Origin: Paenibacillus sp. FSL K6-3182
Lineage (GTDB): Bacteria > Bacillota > Bacilli > Paenibacillales > Paenibacillaceae
Reading direction: 5' to 3'
Length of the DNA: 64,000 nt
Assembly (NCBI RefSeq): GCF_037976325.1
Contig: NZ_CP150265.1
Coordinates: 3,901,501-3,965,500, forward strand
Made by a program: the position numbers and the translations under genes. How positions within the stretch are numbered: the stretch's first letter is position 1; the number at the start of each line of letters is the position of its first letter. The notes beneath the pieces were generated by a model, which worked only from the letters and a program-made list of their open reading frames with translations, made no database searches and was not told where the DNA came from. This document shows positions 1-7,979 of the stretch, one piece after another.

Positions 1-682
1 TCCGCAGCTCTATTCTACGATACAACTCCGCACGGTCCATAGTCAAACCGATGATGCAAAGCTCGTATGGAGATACCTTAGTTTGACCGGCTTGCTGATC
101 GGAGAAGGTTTGTCCAGTCATGTGATAAACTTCCAGCGCGCGGATGACGCGCCGCATATCATTTGGGTGCAATCTCTGCCCTGCTGGAGGGTCAATGGCA
201 GCTAAACGCGCATGCAAAGCTTCTGCGCCAAATTCAGCCGCATAATGCTCTTGCTCTTGCCGGAATGCAGCGTCTGAACCAATTTCAGCAAACTGAAACT
301 GATAACAAACGGACTCCACATATAAGCCAGTACCTCCAACGATAAACGGCAGCTTTTCTCGCTCCGATATTTCCGCGATCGCCTTCGTTGCTCCTGCTTG
401 AAAATCTGCAGCAGAATACGCTTCGTCCGGCTCACAAATGTCAATAAGGTGATGAGGAATGCCTTCTCGCTCTTCAAGTCCGATTTTGGCAGTACCAATG
501 TCCATGCCGCGATAAACCTGCATGGAATCGCCTGAGATGATCTCTGCATTCCAAGCTTTTGCAATATCTAAACTCATTCGTGTCTTGCCTACAGCTGTAG
601 GACCAATGAGGACTAGCAAAGGCTGCTTGCGAATCGGATGCCCTTCTTGATCTAACTGCGTATTGTTTATTTCTTCATTCAA
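1..682 (-). CDS. miaA: tRNA dimethylallyltransferase MiaA, 3' end cut by window
   Basis: The enzyme transfers a dimethylallyl group to A37 of tRNAs that read UNN codons (known for the family). The visible N-terminal part starts MNEEINNTQ. It then shows the P-loop GPTAVGKT, the stretch GDSMQVYRGMDIGTAK, the IPHHLID motif, FIVGGTGLY, and the conserved RRVIRALEVY. About 227 of the usual ~310 residues are present, because the reading frame runs off position 1. The only plausible start is a TTG at 680-682: it has GGAG 11 bases upstream and overlaps the stop of the preceding gene in the four bases TTGA. There is no in-frame ATG before the P-loop. This is the last visible gene of the mutS-mutL operon, as in many Bacillales. 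Confidence 0.95.
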   Translation of the reverse strand, partial: MNEEINNTQLDQEGHPIRKQPLLVLIGPTAVGKTRMSLDIAKAWNAEIISGDSMQVYRGMDIGTAKIGLEEREGIPHHLIDICEPDEAYSAADFQAGATKAIAEISEREKLPFIVGGTGLYVESVCYQFQFAEIGSDAAFRQEQEHYAAEFGAEALHARLAAIDPPAGQRLHPNDMRRVIRALEVYHMTGQTFSDQQAGQTKVSPYELCIIGLTMDRAELYRRIELR

Positions 683-1455
683 AGCTTTATCACTCCATAT
701 GCAATTTTCGAAGTATTCACATGCTTGCGTTCAAATCCGAGCCTTGCAAATTCACCGCTAGCTTGATGCTCCTTTAGAACTACGCTTTTCCTGGCAACAC
801 GCTTCGCTTGTTCAATCACTTCGTCCGACAAAGCGTCCATATTTGCAATGCCGCGGAGCGGCTCCATCGAGCTGGATTCGTTAATCGGTTTCCGAAACAT
901 AGGGTCAAAATAAACGATATCAACACTATTGTCAGGCAATTTTTTTAAGTAATCCAAATGATTCATGCACTTCATGTCAATACGTCTCATTGCCTCATTC
1001 ACATCAGGAAGGCTTGTCTCATAACCTGCTAGACCCTCTCGAACGATAGCGCATAAGATGGGCTGGCTCTCAATCGCTGTAACAGCTCCTTTAGGTCCAG
1101 AGGCATATGAAAACACAAGTGAATCCGACGCAAGACCTGCTGTGCAATCAATGATTTGATCCCCTTCCAAACATCCCGAAAGTTGGATAAGAGGATCTGT
1201 TTCACCGCGCCGAATCCGTTTTACCCGCACATATGCCATGCTGGGGTGAAAATAAAGCGGCGTCTCTGATTGTCCGTCATAATAACGAACCTCTTCTTCG
1301 GTTACGACGATTAACTGACTGTCATCGCTTAACGATAATAGTTTGTTAACCGTTAAGTTTCCGCGTACTTTGAGCGAAGCGGCTAGCTCTTCAGAAAGCC
1401 GGCTTGCTTGCTCCAAAGCCCGTTCTGAAGGCTTAGCCGTTGTTGTAACAATCAA
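679..1455 (-). CDS. RsmJ-like class I SAM-dependent methyltransferase
   Basis: A Rossmann-fold methyltransferase related to the RsmJ (16S rRNA guanine-N2) type. Visible motifs are the SAM-binding stretch DCTAGLASD, an acidic residue ending the second strand (AIESQP), and a D-P-M-F catalytic-type motif in VDIVYFDPMFRKP. The last is typical of N-methyltransferases that act on exocyclic amines. The true substrate is inferred. A reading frame opens from a TTG at 1530, but that overlaps mutL by 79 bases. The TTG at 1453-1455 shares TTGA with the mutL stop, has a GGGTGA-like site just upstream, and gives the expected N-terminus M-IVTTTAKPSE, so it is preferred (258 aa). It is translationally coupled to mutL on one side and miaA on the other. 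Confidence 0.85.
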   Translation of the reverse strand: MIVTTTAKPSERALEQASRLSEELAASLKVRGNLTVNKLLSLSDDSQLIVVTEEEVRYYDGQSETPLYFHPSMAYVRVKRIRRGETDPLIQLSGCLEGDQIIDCTAGLASDSLVFSYASGPKGAVTAIESQPILCAIVREGLAGYETSLPDVNEAMRRIDMKCMNHLDYLKKLPDNSVDIVYFDPMFRKPINESSSMEPLRGIANMDALSDEVIEQAKRVARKSVVLKEHQASGEFARLGFERKHVNTSKIAYGVIKL

Positions 1456-3533
1456 GACATCACCCGCTTGAACATTTTTTCGAGCTGATAGGTCGATAGA
1501 TGCACGATGATTGGACGGCCATGCGGACAAGTATAGGGCTGTTTGCAGTTTGCAAGCCTTGTCAAGAGTGTCTCGCCTTCCTCACGGTTCATACGATCAT
1601 TTGCTTTAATGGAGGCTTTGCATGCGCACATAATGGCCGCCTTTTCCCTAAGCTTTCCGATATCAATCGTTTTTCGCTCGGAGATGAGCAGTTCTGCCAT
1701 TTCCTCAAGCAAGGATTGCTCCTCGCCTTGAGGCATCCATTCCGGGTAGGAACGAACGAGAAACGTTTGAGGACCGAAGGACTCCAGCTCCACGCCTGCT
1801 TGCGCGAACATAGGAATAAGGTCTTTTAATTGCATCGCTTCTCCTGCTGTAAATTCCAGTGTTAAAGGAACAAGCAATTGTTGGCTAGCCGCCTCAGGAT
1901 TTCCGAATTTTTGAAAGAAATATTCGTAATTGATCCGTTCATGCGCAGCATGCTGATCGATTAAATAAAGACCATCCTCCGACTGCGCTACGATGTAGGT
2001 GCCGTGGTGCTGTCCAATCCAGTGGAGCTCAGGAAAGGAAGGTTGATCCTCTACTGTTTCTTCTTCTGTTGGCAGCTCGGCGATCATAGCTTGAACTACT
2101 GGCGCCTGCGCCTCATTAAAAAGGTTCTCTTGCGGTACATCCGTCTGGTAAGCTCGATCCTCAGCGAATTCAAGGGTCACAGCTGCTTCTTGAGCAGCGT
2201 TCTGTAACGAAGCAGTGTCTAAGGCTGTTTCAAGTGATTTTAGATTAGAATCCGAATCATTAGATGCTTGCTCCATATGCGCGGGAGCTTCACGGACGGT
2301 AAAGTTATCAATAGGAAACGTTGGAGGAGGAGCATAAAGCTTCTCTGCCGCATTCCTAGGAACATATTCCCGATCAATAACCGGTGGCTTGTAAGGCGTC
2401 GATGAAGTCTTATTTGTCGTTGTTGGTTGGTAAGGCTTAAACGATTCCGCCATGGGCTCAGGGCGATGGAAAGAAATCGCATCTTGAACGAACAATGGTT
2501 TTGAACGCTCCAATTTATTGCTTGATTCTGGGCCCGGAATATGCCGCTGGCGACCTAACACCGCTTTAATCGCATCCTCTATCATCGTACGAAGCTCCGG
2601 TTCTTTACTGAACCTGACCTCCATTTTGGATGGATGAACGTTTACGTCGAGCAAGCTTGGATGCATCCCTATTTCTAATATCGCAAGCGGAAAACGATTG
2701 ATCGGCAGCAGCGTATGATAAGCCTGCAGCAAAGACTGATTAATCGTATGACTGCGAATGTAACGTCCATTAACGATTGCAGTAATTCCATTTCGATTCG
2801 CACGTGTGAGCTCCGGTTTCGAGATATAGCCACTCAGCTCGTAATCTGAAGTTTCTGCTTCGATCTTGAGCATCACCTTCGCTGTATTTGAGCCATAAAC
2901 GGCCGCAATGACTTGAAGTCGATCGCCAGTTCCGAGCGTACGAAGCAGTACATTTCCATTATGCTTGAACGTAAATGCTATGCCCGGATGAGCAAGTGCG
3001 ATGCGGTTAATATAGTCGGAAATATGTCCTAGCTCCGTCTGAATTGCCTTCATATATTTAAGGCGTGCAGGTGTATTATAAAATAAATCCCGCACGGTCA
3101 TTTCTGTGCCCTGCGGCGCATTTGCTGGTTCATCAATGGTAACCTTGCCGCCCTCTATCACAATCCTGCGAGCAAGTCCTGTCGACGTTTCAGAAGACGT
3201 GCACTGCAGCCTCGAAACAGCTGCGATACTTGGCAGCGCTTCTCCGCGAAAGCCAAGGCTCGCAATACGGAACAAGTCGCTTGCTGTAGAGATTTTGCTC
3301 GTCGCATGCCGCTGAAATGCGGTTACGATATCGGCTGCCTCTATGCCGTAGCCATTGTCGATGACCTTTATAAGCGATAAGCCGCCTTCTTCAATCATAA
3401 TATCGACCGTTGTACTGCCAGCGTCTACCGCATTTTCAACAAGCTCTTTGACGACTGAAGCAGGCCGCTCTACCACTTCTCCTGCGGCTATTTGGTTGGC
3501 TAACTGCTCGTCCAATATATTAATTTTTGCCAT
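1452..3533 (-). CDS. mutL: DNA mismatch repair endonuclease MutL
   Basis: MutL links MutS mismatch recognition to strand incision. The N-terminal GHKL ATPase is complete: ENAVDAGST (Mg/ATP-binding Asn), DNGYGI, RHATSKI and GFRGEALPSI within about the first 110 residues. A long, poorly conserved, Pro/Glu-rich linker (about residues 330-490) follows. The C-terminal domain carries the metal-dependent endonuclease signature DQHAAHERINYE, plus ACKASIKAND and CPHGRP. It is therefore the nicking type of MutL found in bacteria without MutH. The length of 693 aa is normal for Paenibacillus-type proteins. It lies 27 bases downstream of mutS, and its stop overlaps the TTG start of the methyltransferase. 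Confidence 0.97.
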   Translation of the reverse strand: MAKINILDEQLANQIAAGEVVERPASVVKELVENAVDAGSTTVDIMIEEGGLSLIKVIDNGYGIEAADIVTAFQRHATSKISTASDLFRIASLGFRGEALPSIAAVSRLQCTSSETSTGLARRIVIEGGKVTIDEPANAPQGTEMTVRDLFYNTPARLKYMKAIQTELGHISDYINRIALAHPGIAFTFKHNGNVLLRTLGTGDRLQVIAAVYGSNTAKVMLKIEAETSDYELSGYISKPELTRANRNGITAIVNGRYIRSHTINQSLLQAYHTLLPINRFPLAILEIGMHPSLLDVNVHPSKMEVRFSKEPELRTMIEDAIKAVLGRQRHIPGPESSNKLERSKPLFVQDAISFHRPEPMAESFKPYQPTTTNKTSSTPYKPPVIDREYVPRNAAEKLYAPPPTFPIDNFTVREAPAHMEQASNDSDSNLKSLETALDTASLQNAAQEAAVTLEFAEDRAYQTDVPQENLFNEAQAPVVQAMIAELPTEEETVEDQPSFPELHWIGQHHGTYIVAQSEDGLYLIDQHAAHERINYEYFFQKFGNPEAASQQLLVPLTLEFTAGEAMQLKDLIPMFAQAGVELESFGPQTFLVRSYPEWMPQGEEQSLLEEMAELLISERKTIDIGKLREKAAIMCACKASIKANDRMNREEGETLLTRLANCKQPYTCPHGRPIIVHLSTYQLEKMFKRVMS

Positions 3534-3560
3534 GACGTTGTTGTTCCCCCTTTCACGAAA

Positions 3561-6260
3561 CTAGTCATTTAATTTCGATTTCATATCGTTAAGCCACTGC
3601 ATAGCTTGCATTGGCGTCAAATTAAACAAATCGAGCTTGCGCAATTGATCAGCCAGCTGCTCCGCTTTAGGACTCGCTTTCTTCCGCACGGGCTCAGCTT
3701 CCACAGCAGCTGCTGGCTCATCAAATATCGAAAGCTGTACCATTGAACTAGTTTCCTTAACTCGCTCATTGCGAGTGCTGGTATTGGAAAAAACTGAAGA
3801 GTCCTCCGGTACTGGATAAGTGAAACGATTGCTAGAAACAGCACTTTCAATGCCAGCTGTTGCTTTCGGAGCTTCGTACGCTATTGTCTCATCAAGCAGC
3901 TCATACGCTCTTCCAATGATCGATTGAGGCAGTCCAGCAAGCTGTGCACAGTAAATTCCGTAACTAGTGCTTGCAGCACCTGGAATCAGCTTTCGCAGAA
4001 ACGTTACATTATCGCCGCTTTCCTCAACCGCCATACGTGCGTTAGTCAAAGATGGCAAAGATTCCTCGAGATGCGCCAGCTCATGGAAATGCGTGGATAC
4101 CAGTGCTTTGCATCCAATATGATGGTGGACGTACTCAATAACTGCTTGTGCGATTGCCATTCCTTCACCCGTTGAGGTGCCTCTGCCCAGCTCATCAATG
4201 ATAACAAGGCTGTTCGCCGTTGCTTTCTCCGTCATTAGCTGGATATCCTTCATCTCAACCATGAAGGTGCTTTGCCCGCCGATAAGATCGTCAGCCGCAC
4301 CGATTCTTGTAAAAATGCGATCGATTAACGGAATAACTGCTGACTTAGCAGGAACAAAACAACCCATTTGAGCCATGATGCAAATGAGTGCCACTTGGCG
4401 CATGTATGTGCTTTTACCAGCCATATTAGGCCCTGTGATCAGGAGCATCCACTGCTCGTCCTTATGGAGCGAGGTACCATTTGAAATAAATGGCGTACCA
4501 TCCATCATCGCCTCTACGACTGGATGTTTTCCATCCTCTATATGCAAATCATAATTCTCAGTCACGCGCGGACGCGAAAAACGACGTTCAGCGCTGACCG
4601 TCGCCAGCGATTGGTAAACATCAAGCTCAGCAATTATGGCAGCGGCCTTTTGCAGCCGATGAAGGTGTTGCGACAAATGGTCACGCAGCTCGATGAACCG
4701 TTCATGCTCCAGATCGACCATTTTATCCTCTGCTTCGAGAATCAGCCGCTCTTTCTCTTTGAGCTCAGGAGTTACGAAACGCTCAGCGTTAGCCAATGTT
4801 TGCTTGCGCTCATATCTGCCTTCAGGCAAGCTTGATAAATTTGCTTTAGAAACTTCTAAGTAATAGCCAAAAATGCGGTTATAGCCGATTTTTAAATTTT
4901 TAATGCCTGTTGCCTCGCGCTCTTGACGCTCGAGCTCAGCCAGCCATTTTTTTCCGTTCGTGCTTGCCTCGCGCAGCTGATCCAAATAATCATCATAGCC
5001 AGCACGGATTAATCCGCCTTCTCTAATGGTAACTGGAGGATCGTCGACTAACACGGTTTCAATCAGATCAGCTAAATCGGAGCAATTGTCTGTTCCGTCC
5101 ACTAGTGCTTTGAGGACCTCTGAGCCAGACTGTTCACACAAAGCAGTCAACTGCGGAATGCGGCGAAGCGAGCTGCGAAGTGCATTTAAATCGCGCCCAT
5201 TTGCGCTGCCAAAAGCTACTCTGCCGACAAGCCGTTCAAGATCGTAAATAGGCTGAAGCTCTGAGCGTATGTCATCTCTCAAAATTAAATTAAGGTATAA
5301 GGTCTCCACTGCATCCAAACGAGCTTCAACGGCAGCGCTGTTTAATAACGGTTTGTCGATCCAGCGGCGCAGAAGCCGCGCTCCCATTGACGTTTGTGTG
5401 CGATCAAGCAGCCATAAAAGCGAGCCCTTCTTGTTACGATCGCGAACTGTCTCGGTTAACTCCAAATTTCTACGTGTATAGTGATCCAAAATCATATATT
5501 GATTAGGTTCATAGCTCGTTATCGAACGCACATGACCAAGTGAACGTTTTTGTGTTTCGTCCAAATAACCCGTAAGTACACTAACCGCCAGCAGCCGTGC
5601 TCCAGATATTTTGGCAAGCTCCTGCTCTCCGAACTGCTCAGTAAGCTTCTCCGCATCCATTGGCTCGCGGGCAGTTAGCAGCAGCTGCTTATTCCAGACG
5701 GCTGCAGCTTGAACACGGTCGAGCAGTTCTTTGTCTCCGACCAGCTCCGATGGCTGGTAAACATTAATCTCATCAATGAGTGCTTCGACATGCTCTTGGA
5801 ATGAGGTTACATAGAGCTCACCTGTCGATAAATCACAAGCCGAAAGCCCGAACAAGCCATGGGAGCGAACGATCGCCGCAATAAAGTTGTTCGTATTTCC
5901 GTCAAGCGCCTTCGATTCCATAACGGTACCGGGTGTAATGATCCGAACAATTTCGCGGCGGACAACGCCTTTTGCCGCTGCCGGATCTTCGACCTGCTCG
6001 CAGATGGCTACTTTGTAGCCTTTGTCCACTAGTCTGCTAATATAATTTTCAGCGGAATGATAAGGTACACCGCACATCGGTATTTTTTGCTCGCCGCCGC
6101 CCTCTCGGCCTGTCAGCGTAATTTCCAACTCGCGCGAAGCGGCTATTGCATCATCAAAAAACATTTCATAAAAATCGCCTAATCGAAAAAATAAAAAAGC
6201 GTCTTTTGCCTCTTCTTTGATCGCTAGGTATTGCAAAATCATTGGAGTATATCCAGCCAT
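3561..6260 (-). CDS. mutS: DNA mismatch repair protein MutS
   Basis: The mismatch-recognition ATPase. The N-terminal mismatch-binding domain shows FYEMFFDDA with the Phe-x-Glu lesion-wedge motif. The C-terminal ABC-type ATPase shows Walker A GPNMAGKST, the STFMVEM stretch, Walker B VIIDELGRGTSTGEG, and the conserved STHFHEL histidine. A C-terminal tail (NLTPMQAMQWLNDMKSKL) resembles the tetramerisation/helix-loop-helix end of MutS1. The frame opens upstream at 6290, but GAGGAGG lies six bases before the ATG at 6258-6260. That gives MAGYTPMILQYL (899 aa) and is taken as the start. It heads the mutS-mutL-methyltransferase-miaA operon. Its neighbour across the repeat region, cotE, is also mutS's neighbour in Bacillus subtilis. 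Confidence 0.97.
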   Translation of the reverse strand: MAGYTPMILQYLAIKEEAKDAFLFFRLGDFYEMFFDDAIAASRELEITLTGREGGGEQKIPMCGVPYHSAENYISRLVDKGYKVAICEQVEDPAAAKGVVRREIVRIITPGTVMESKALDGNTNNFIAAIVRSHGLFGLSACDLSTGELYVTSFQEHVEALIDEINVYQPSELVGDKELLDRVQAAAVWNKQLLLTAREPMDAEKLTEQFGEQELAKISGARLLAVSVLTGYLDETQKRSLGHVRSITSYEPNQYMILDHYTRRNLELTETVRDRNKKGSLLWLLDRTQTSMGARLLRRWIDKPLLNSAAVEARLDAVETLYLNLILRDDIRSELQPIYDLERLVGRVAFGSANGRDLNALRSSLRRIPQLTALCEQSGSEVLKALVDGTDNCSDLADLIETVLVDDPPVTIREGGLIRAGYDDYLDQLREASTNGKKWLAELERQEREATGIKNLKIGYNRIFGYYLEVSKANLSSLPEGRYERKQTLANAERFVTPELKEKERLILEAEDKMVDLEHERFIELRDHLSQHLHRLQKAAAIIAELDVYQSLATVSAERRFSRPRVTENYDLHIEDGKHPVVEAMMDGTPFISNGTSLHKDEQWMLLITGPNMAGKSTYMRQVALICIMAQMGCFVPAKSAVIPLIDRIFTRIGAADDLIGGQSTFMVEMKDIQLMTEKATANSLVIIDELGRGTSTGEGMAIAQAVIEYVHHHIGCKALVSTHFHELAHLEESLPSLTNARMAVEESGDNVTFLRKLIPGAASTSYGIYCAQLAGLPQSIIGRAYELLDETIAYEAPKATAGIESAVSSNRFTYPVPEDSSVFSNTSTRNERVKETSSMVQLSIFDEPAAAVEAEPVRKKASPKAEQLADQLRKLDLFNLTPMQAMQWLNDMKSKLND

Positions 6261-6475
6261 TCCGATCCTCCTCAAAAACGTAGGCAGCATGCTGCTCCGT
6301 ATATGTTCAAATAATTAATATCGTTAATTACATGCGTGCGATGATTTAATCCTTTTGCGCCCATGCAGTAAACAGTAGATATTCATTATAACAAGCGGAA
6401 CAGATGTGCGCCATAAGTGAAACGGGTTGTGCGTGGTTTTGTTTGTTTTGTGTGAGGGGGTTTGGAGGGGGGTAC
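6261..6475. other. Non-coding upstream region of mutS
   Basis: This is the 5' region of the mutS operon (read on the minus strand). It contains a perfect 12-base palindrome GCAGCATGCTGC at 6284-6295 and an imperfect inverted repeat around AATTAATATCGTTAATT (6314-6330). A run of G/T-rich sequence leads into the GGGGTTTTT repeat. No reading frame here has both a ribosome site and recognisable protein content. The two frames that cross the region owe their length to the 9-base repeat that follows. Confidence 0.5.
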
Positions 6476-6574
6476 GGGGTTTTTGGGGTTTTTGGGGTTT
6501 TTGGGGTTTTTGGGGTTTTTGGGGTTTTTGGGGTTTTTGGGGTTTTTGGGGTTTTTGGGGTTTTTGGGGTTTTT
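6476..6574 (+). repeat. Tandem repeat, 11 perfect copies of GGGGTTTTT
   Basis: Eleven uninterrupted 9-base units (99 bases) are followed by a decayed unit GGAGTT that completes a palindrome GGAGTTAACTCC (6575-6586). The plus strand carries runs of four G separated by five T, so any four consecutive units meet the rule for an intramolecular G-quadruplex. Because the unit is a multiple of three, both strands stay open: plus gives (GVF)n and minus gives (PKT)n. This is why long but spurious reading frames cross it. The copy number is likely prone to slippage. Confidence 0.97.
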
Positions 6575-6740
6575 GGAGTTAACTCCTGGGAGCTAGTTAA
6601 ACATGTGACTTCATGGGAGCTGTGTTTTCTGATGGTTACCAGTAGCATTGTTTTTGTTAGCTGGCTTCAGAGAGGAATGCTAAAAATTTGTGATTGCGTG
6701 GAGATGAGGTACCTTGTGAAATGGGAGAAAGACGAAGGTT

Positions 6741-7776
6741 TAACGGACACTAGATACGCTATTATGCTCATTTTGCCTGTTTATGCATTACTAACGGACA
6801 TAGAATCCCTTATTTGGCTCCTCGAGCTAGTTTATAGCTCCCTTTTGCTCAAATAGCGGAATGTATGTCCGTTAGATTCAAATATGTGCCCGATTCTCTA
6901 AAATAGCGGATCGTATGTCCGTTAGAAGGTGTGCGGTGACTTTTGCGATGAGATAACGGACATCAGATACGTTATTATGCTCATTTTGCCTGTTTATGCA
7001 TTACTAACGGACATAGAATCCCTTATTTGGCTTTTCGAGCTAGTTTTTAGCTCCCTTTTGCTCAAATAGCGGAATGTATGTCCGTTAGGTTCAAATATGC
7101 ACCCGATTCTCCAAAATAGCGGATCGTATGTCCGTTAGGTAGTGTGCGGTAACTTTTGCGATGAGATAACGGACATCAGATACGTTATTATGCTCATTTG
7201 GGCTGTTTACACATTACTAACGGACATAGAATCCCTTATTTTGCTCCTCGAGCTAGTTTATAGCTCCCTTTTGCTCAAATAGCGGAATGTATGTCCGTTA
7301 GAATCAAATATGCGCCCGATCCTTGTAAATAGCGGATCATATGTCCGTTAGGAGGTGTGTGGTGACTTTTGCGATGAGGTAACGGACATCAGATACGTTA
7401 TTATGCTCAGTTTGGCTATTTAAGCATTACTTACGGACATAGAATCCCTTTTTTGGCTCCAAGAGCTAGTTTTTAACTCTCTTTTGCGCAAATAGAGGAA
7501 TGTATGTCCGTTAGGTTCAAATATGTGCTTGATTATAGAAATTAGCGGATCGTATGTCCATTAGGAGGTGTGCGGTGACATATGCGATGAGGTAACGGAC
7601 ATCAGATACGTTATTATGCTCATTTGGGCTGTTTACACATTACTAACGGACATAGAATCCCTTATTTGGCTCCTGGAGCTAGTTTTTAGCTCCCTTTTGC
7701 TCAAATAGCGGAATGTATGTCCGTTAGGTACAAATATGTGCACGATTCTCCAAAAAAGCGGATCGTATGTCCGTTA
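6741..7776. repeat. Five tandem copies of a 213-bp repeat with nested inverted 24-bp motifs
   Basis: The anchor AACGG of the second forward motif occurs at 6793, 7006, 7219, 7432 and 7645, exactly 213 bases apart each time. Each unit holds four versions of one ~24-base motif. Two are forward (TAACGGACATCAGATACGTTATT and TAACGGACATAGAATCCCTTATT types) and two are inverted (AAATAGCGGAATGTATGTCCGTTA and AAATAGCGGATCGTATGTCCGTTA types). In the first unit they begin near 6741, 6792, 6851 and 6901. The order F1-F2-R1-R2 gives nested inverted repeats that could fold as a large cruciform or, if transcribed, a two-tier hairpin. The AGCTAGTTTATAGCT centre is itself dyad-symmetric. Copies differ by a few per cent. 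No convincing open reading frame is present. The last ~200 bases to 7979 show nothing recognisable. Confidence 0.93.
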
Positions 7777-7979
7777 TAAATATACCAATGTTATCGAAAA
7801 CCGACACATTCGCTCCATACTCTGTTCAATATGGAGCTCAACTCCTATTTTGCACATCTTCTTGCAGCAACAGTAAATAAAACATAATAAAAGAGAAGTG
7901 CAGCGTGTACCGAGTTAATTAACACACTCAGAAGTAATAACTCAAACAATAGCGACTTACAGATGCCACTTCACAACGC

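Noticed and set aside
202..564. 120-aa minus-strand frame at the left edge
   Set aside because: It is a shadow of miaA, whose real frame runs off the window and so has no complete ORF.
679..1530. Longer methyltransferase start at TTG 1530
   Set aside because: It would overlap mutL by 79 bases. TTG 1453-1455 has a ribosome-like site and gives the expected N-terminus.
6476..6574. True telomere of a linear replicon
   Set aside because: The tract is internal, with ordinary chromosomal genes on both sides, and bacterial linear ends do not use G4T5 repeats.
6346..6856. Long open frames on both strands across 6346-6648 and 6404-6856
   Set aside because: They exist only because the 9-base GGGGTTTTT repeat keeps both strands open ((PKT)n and (GVF)n). 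Flanking sequence has no ribosome site or protein-like content.
6741..7776. CRISPR array
   Set aside because: Repeat units are 213 bases and near-identical throughout. There are no unique spacers of constant length and no cas genes.
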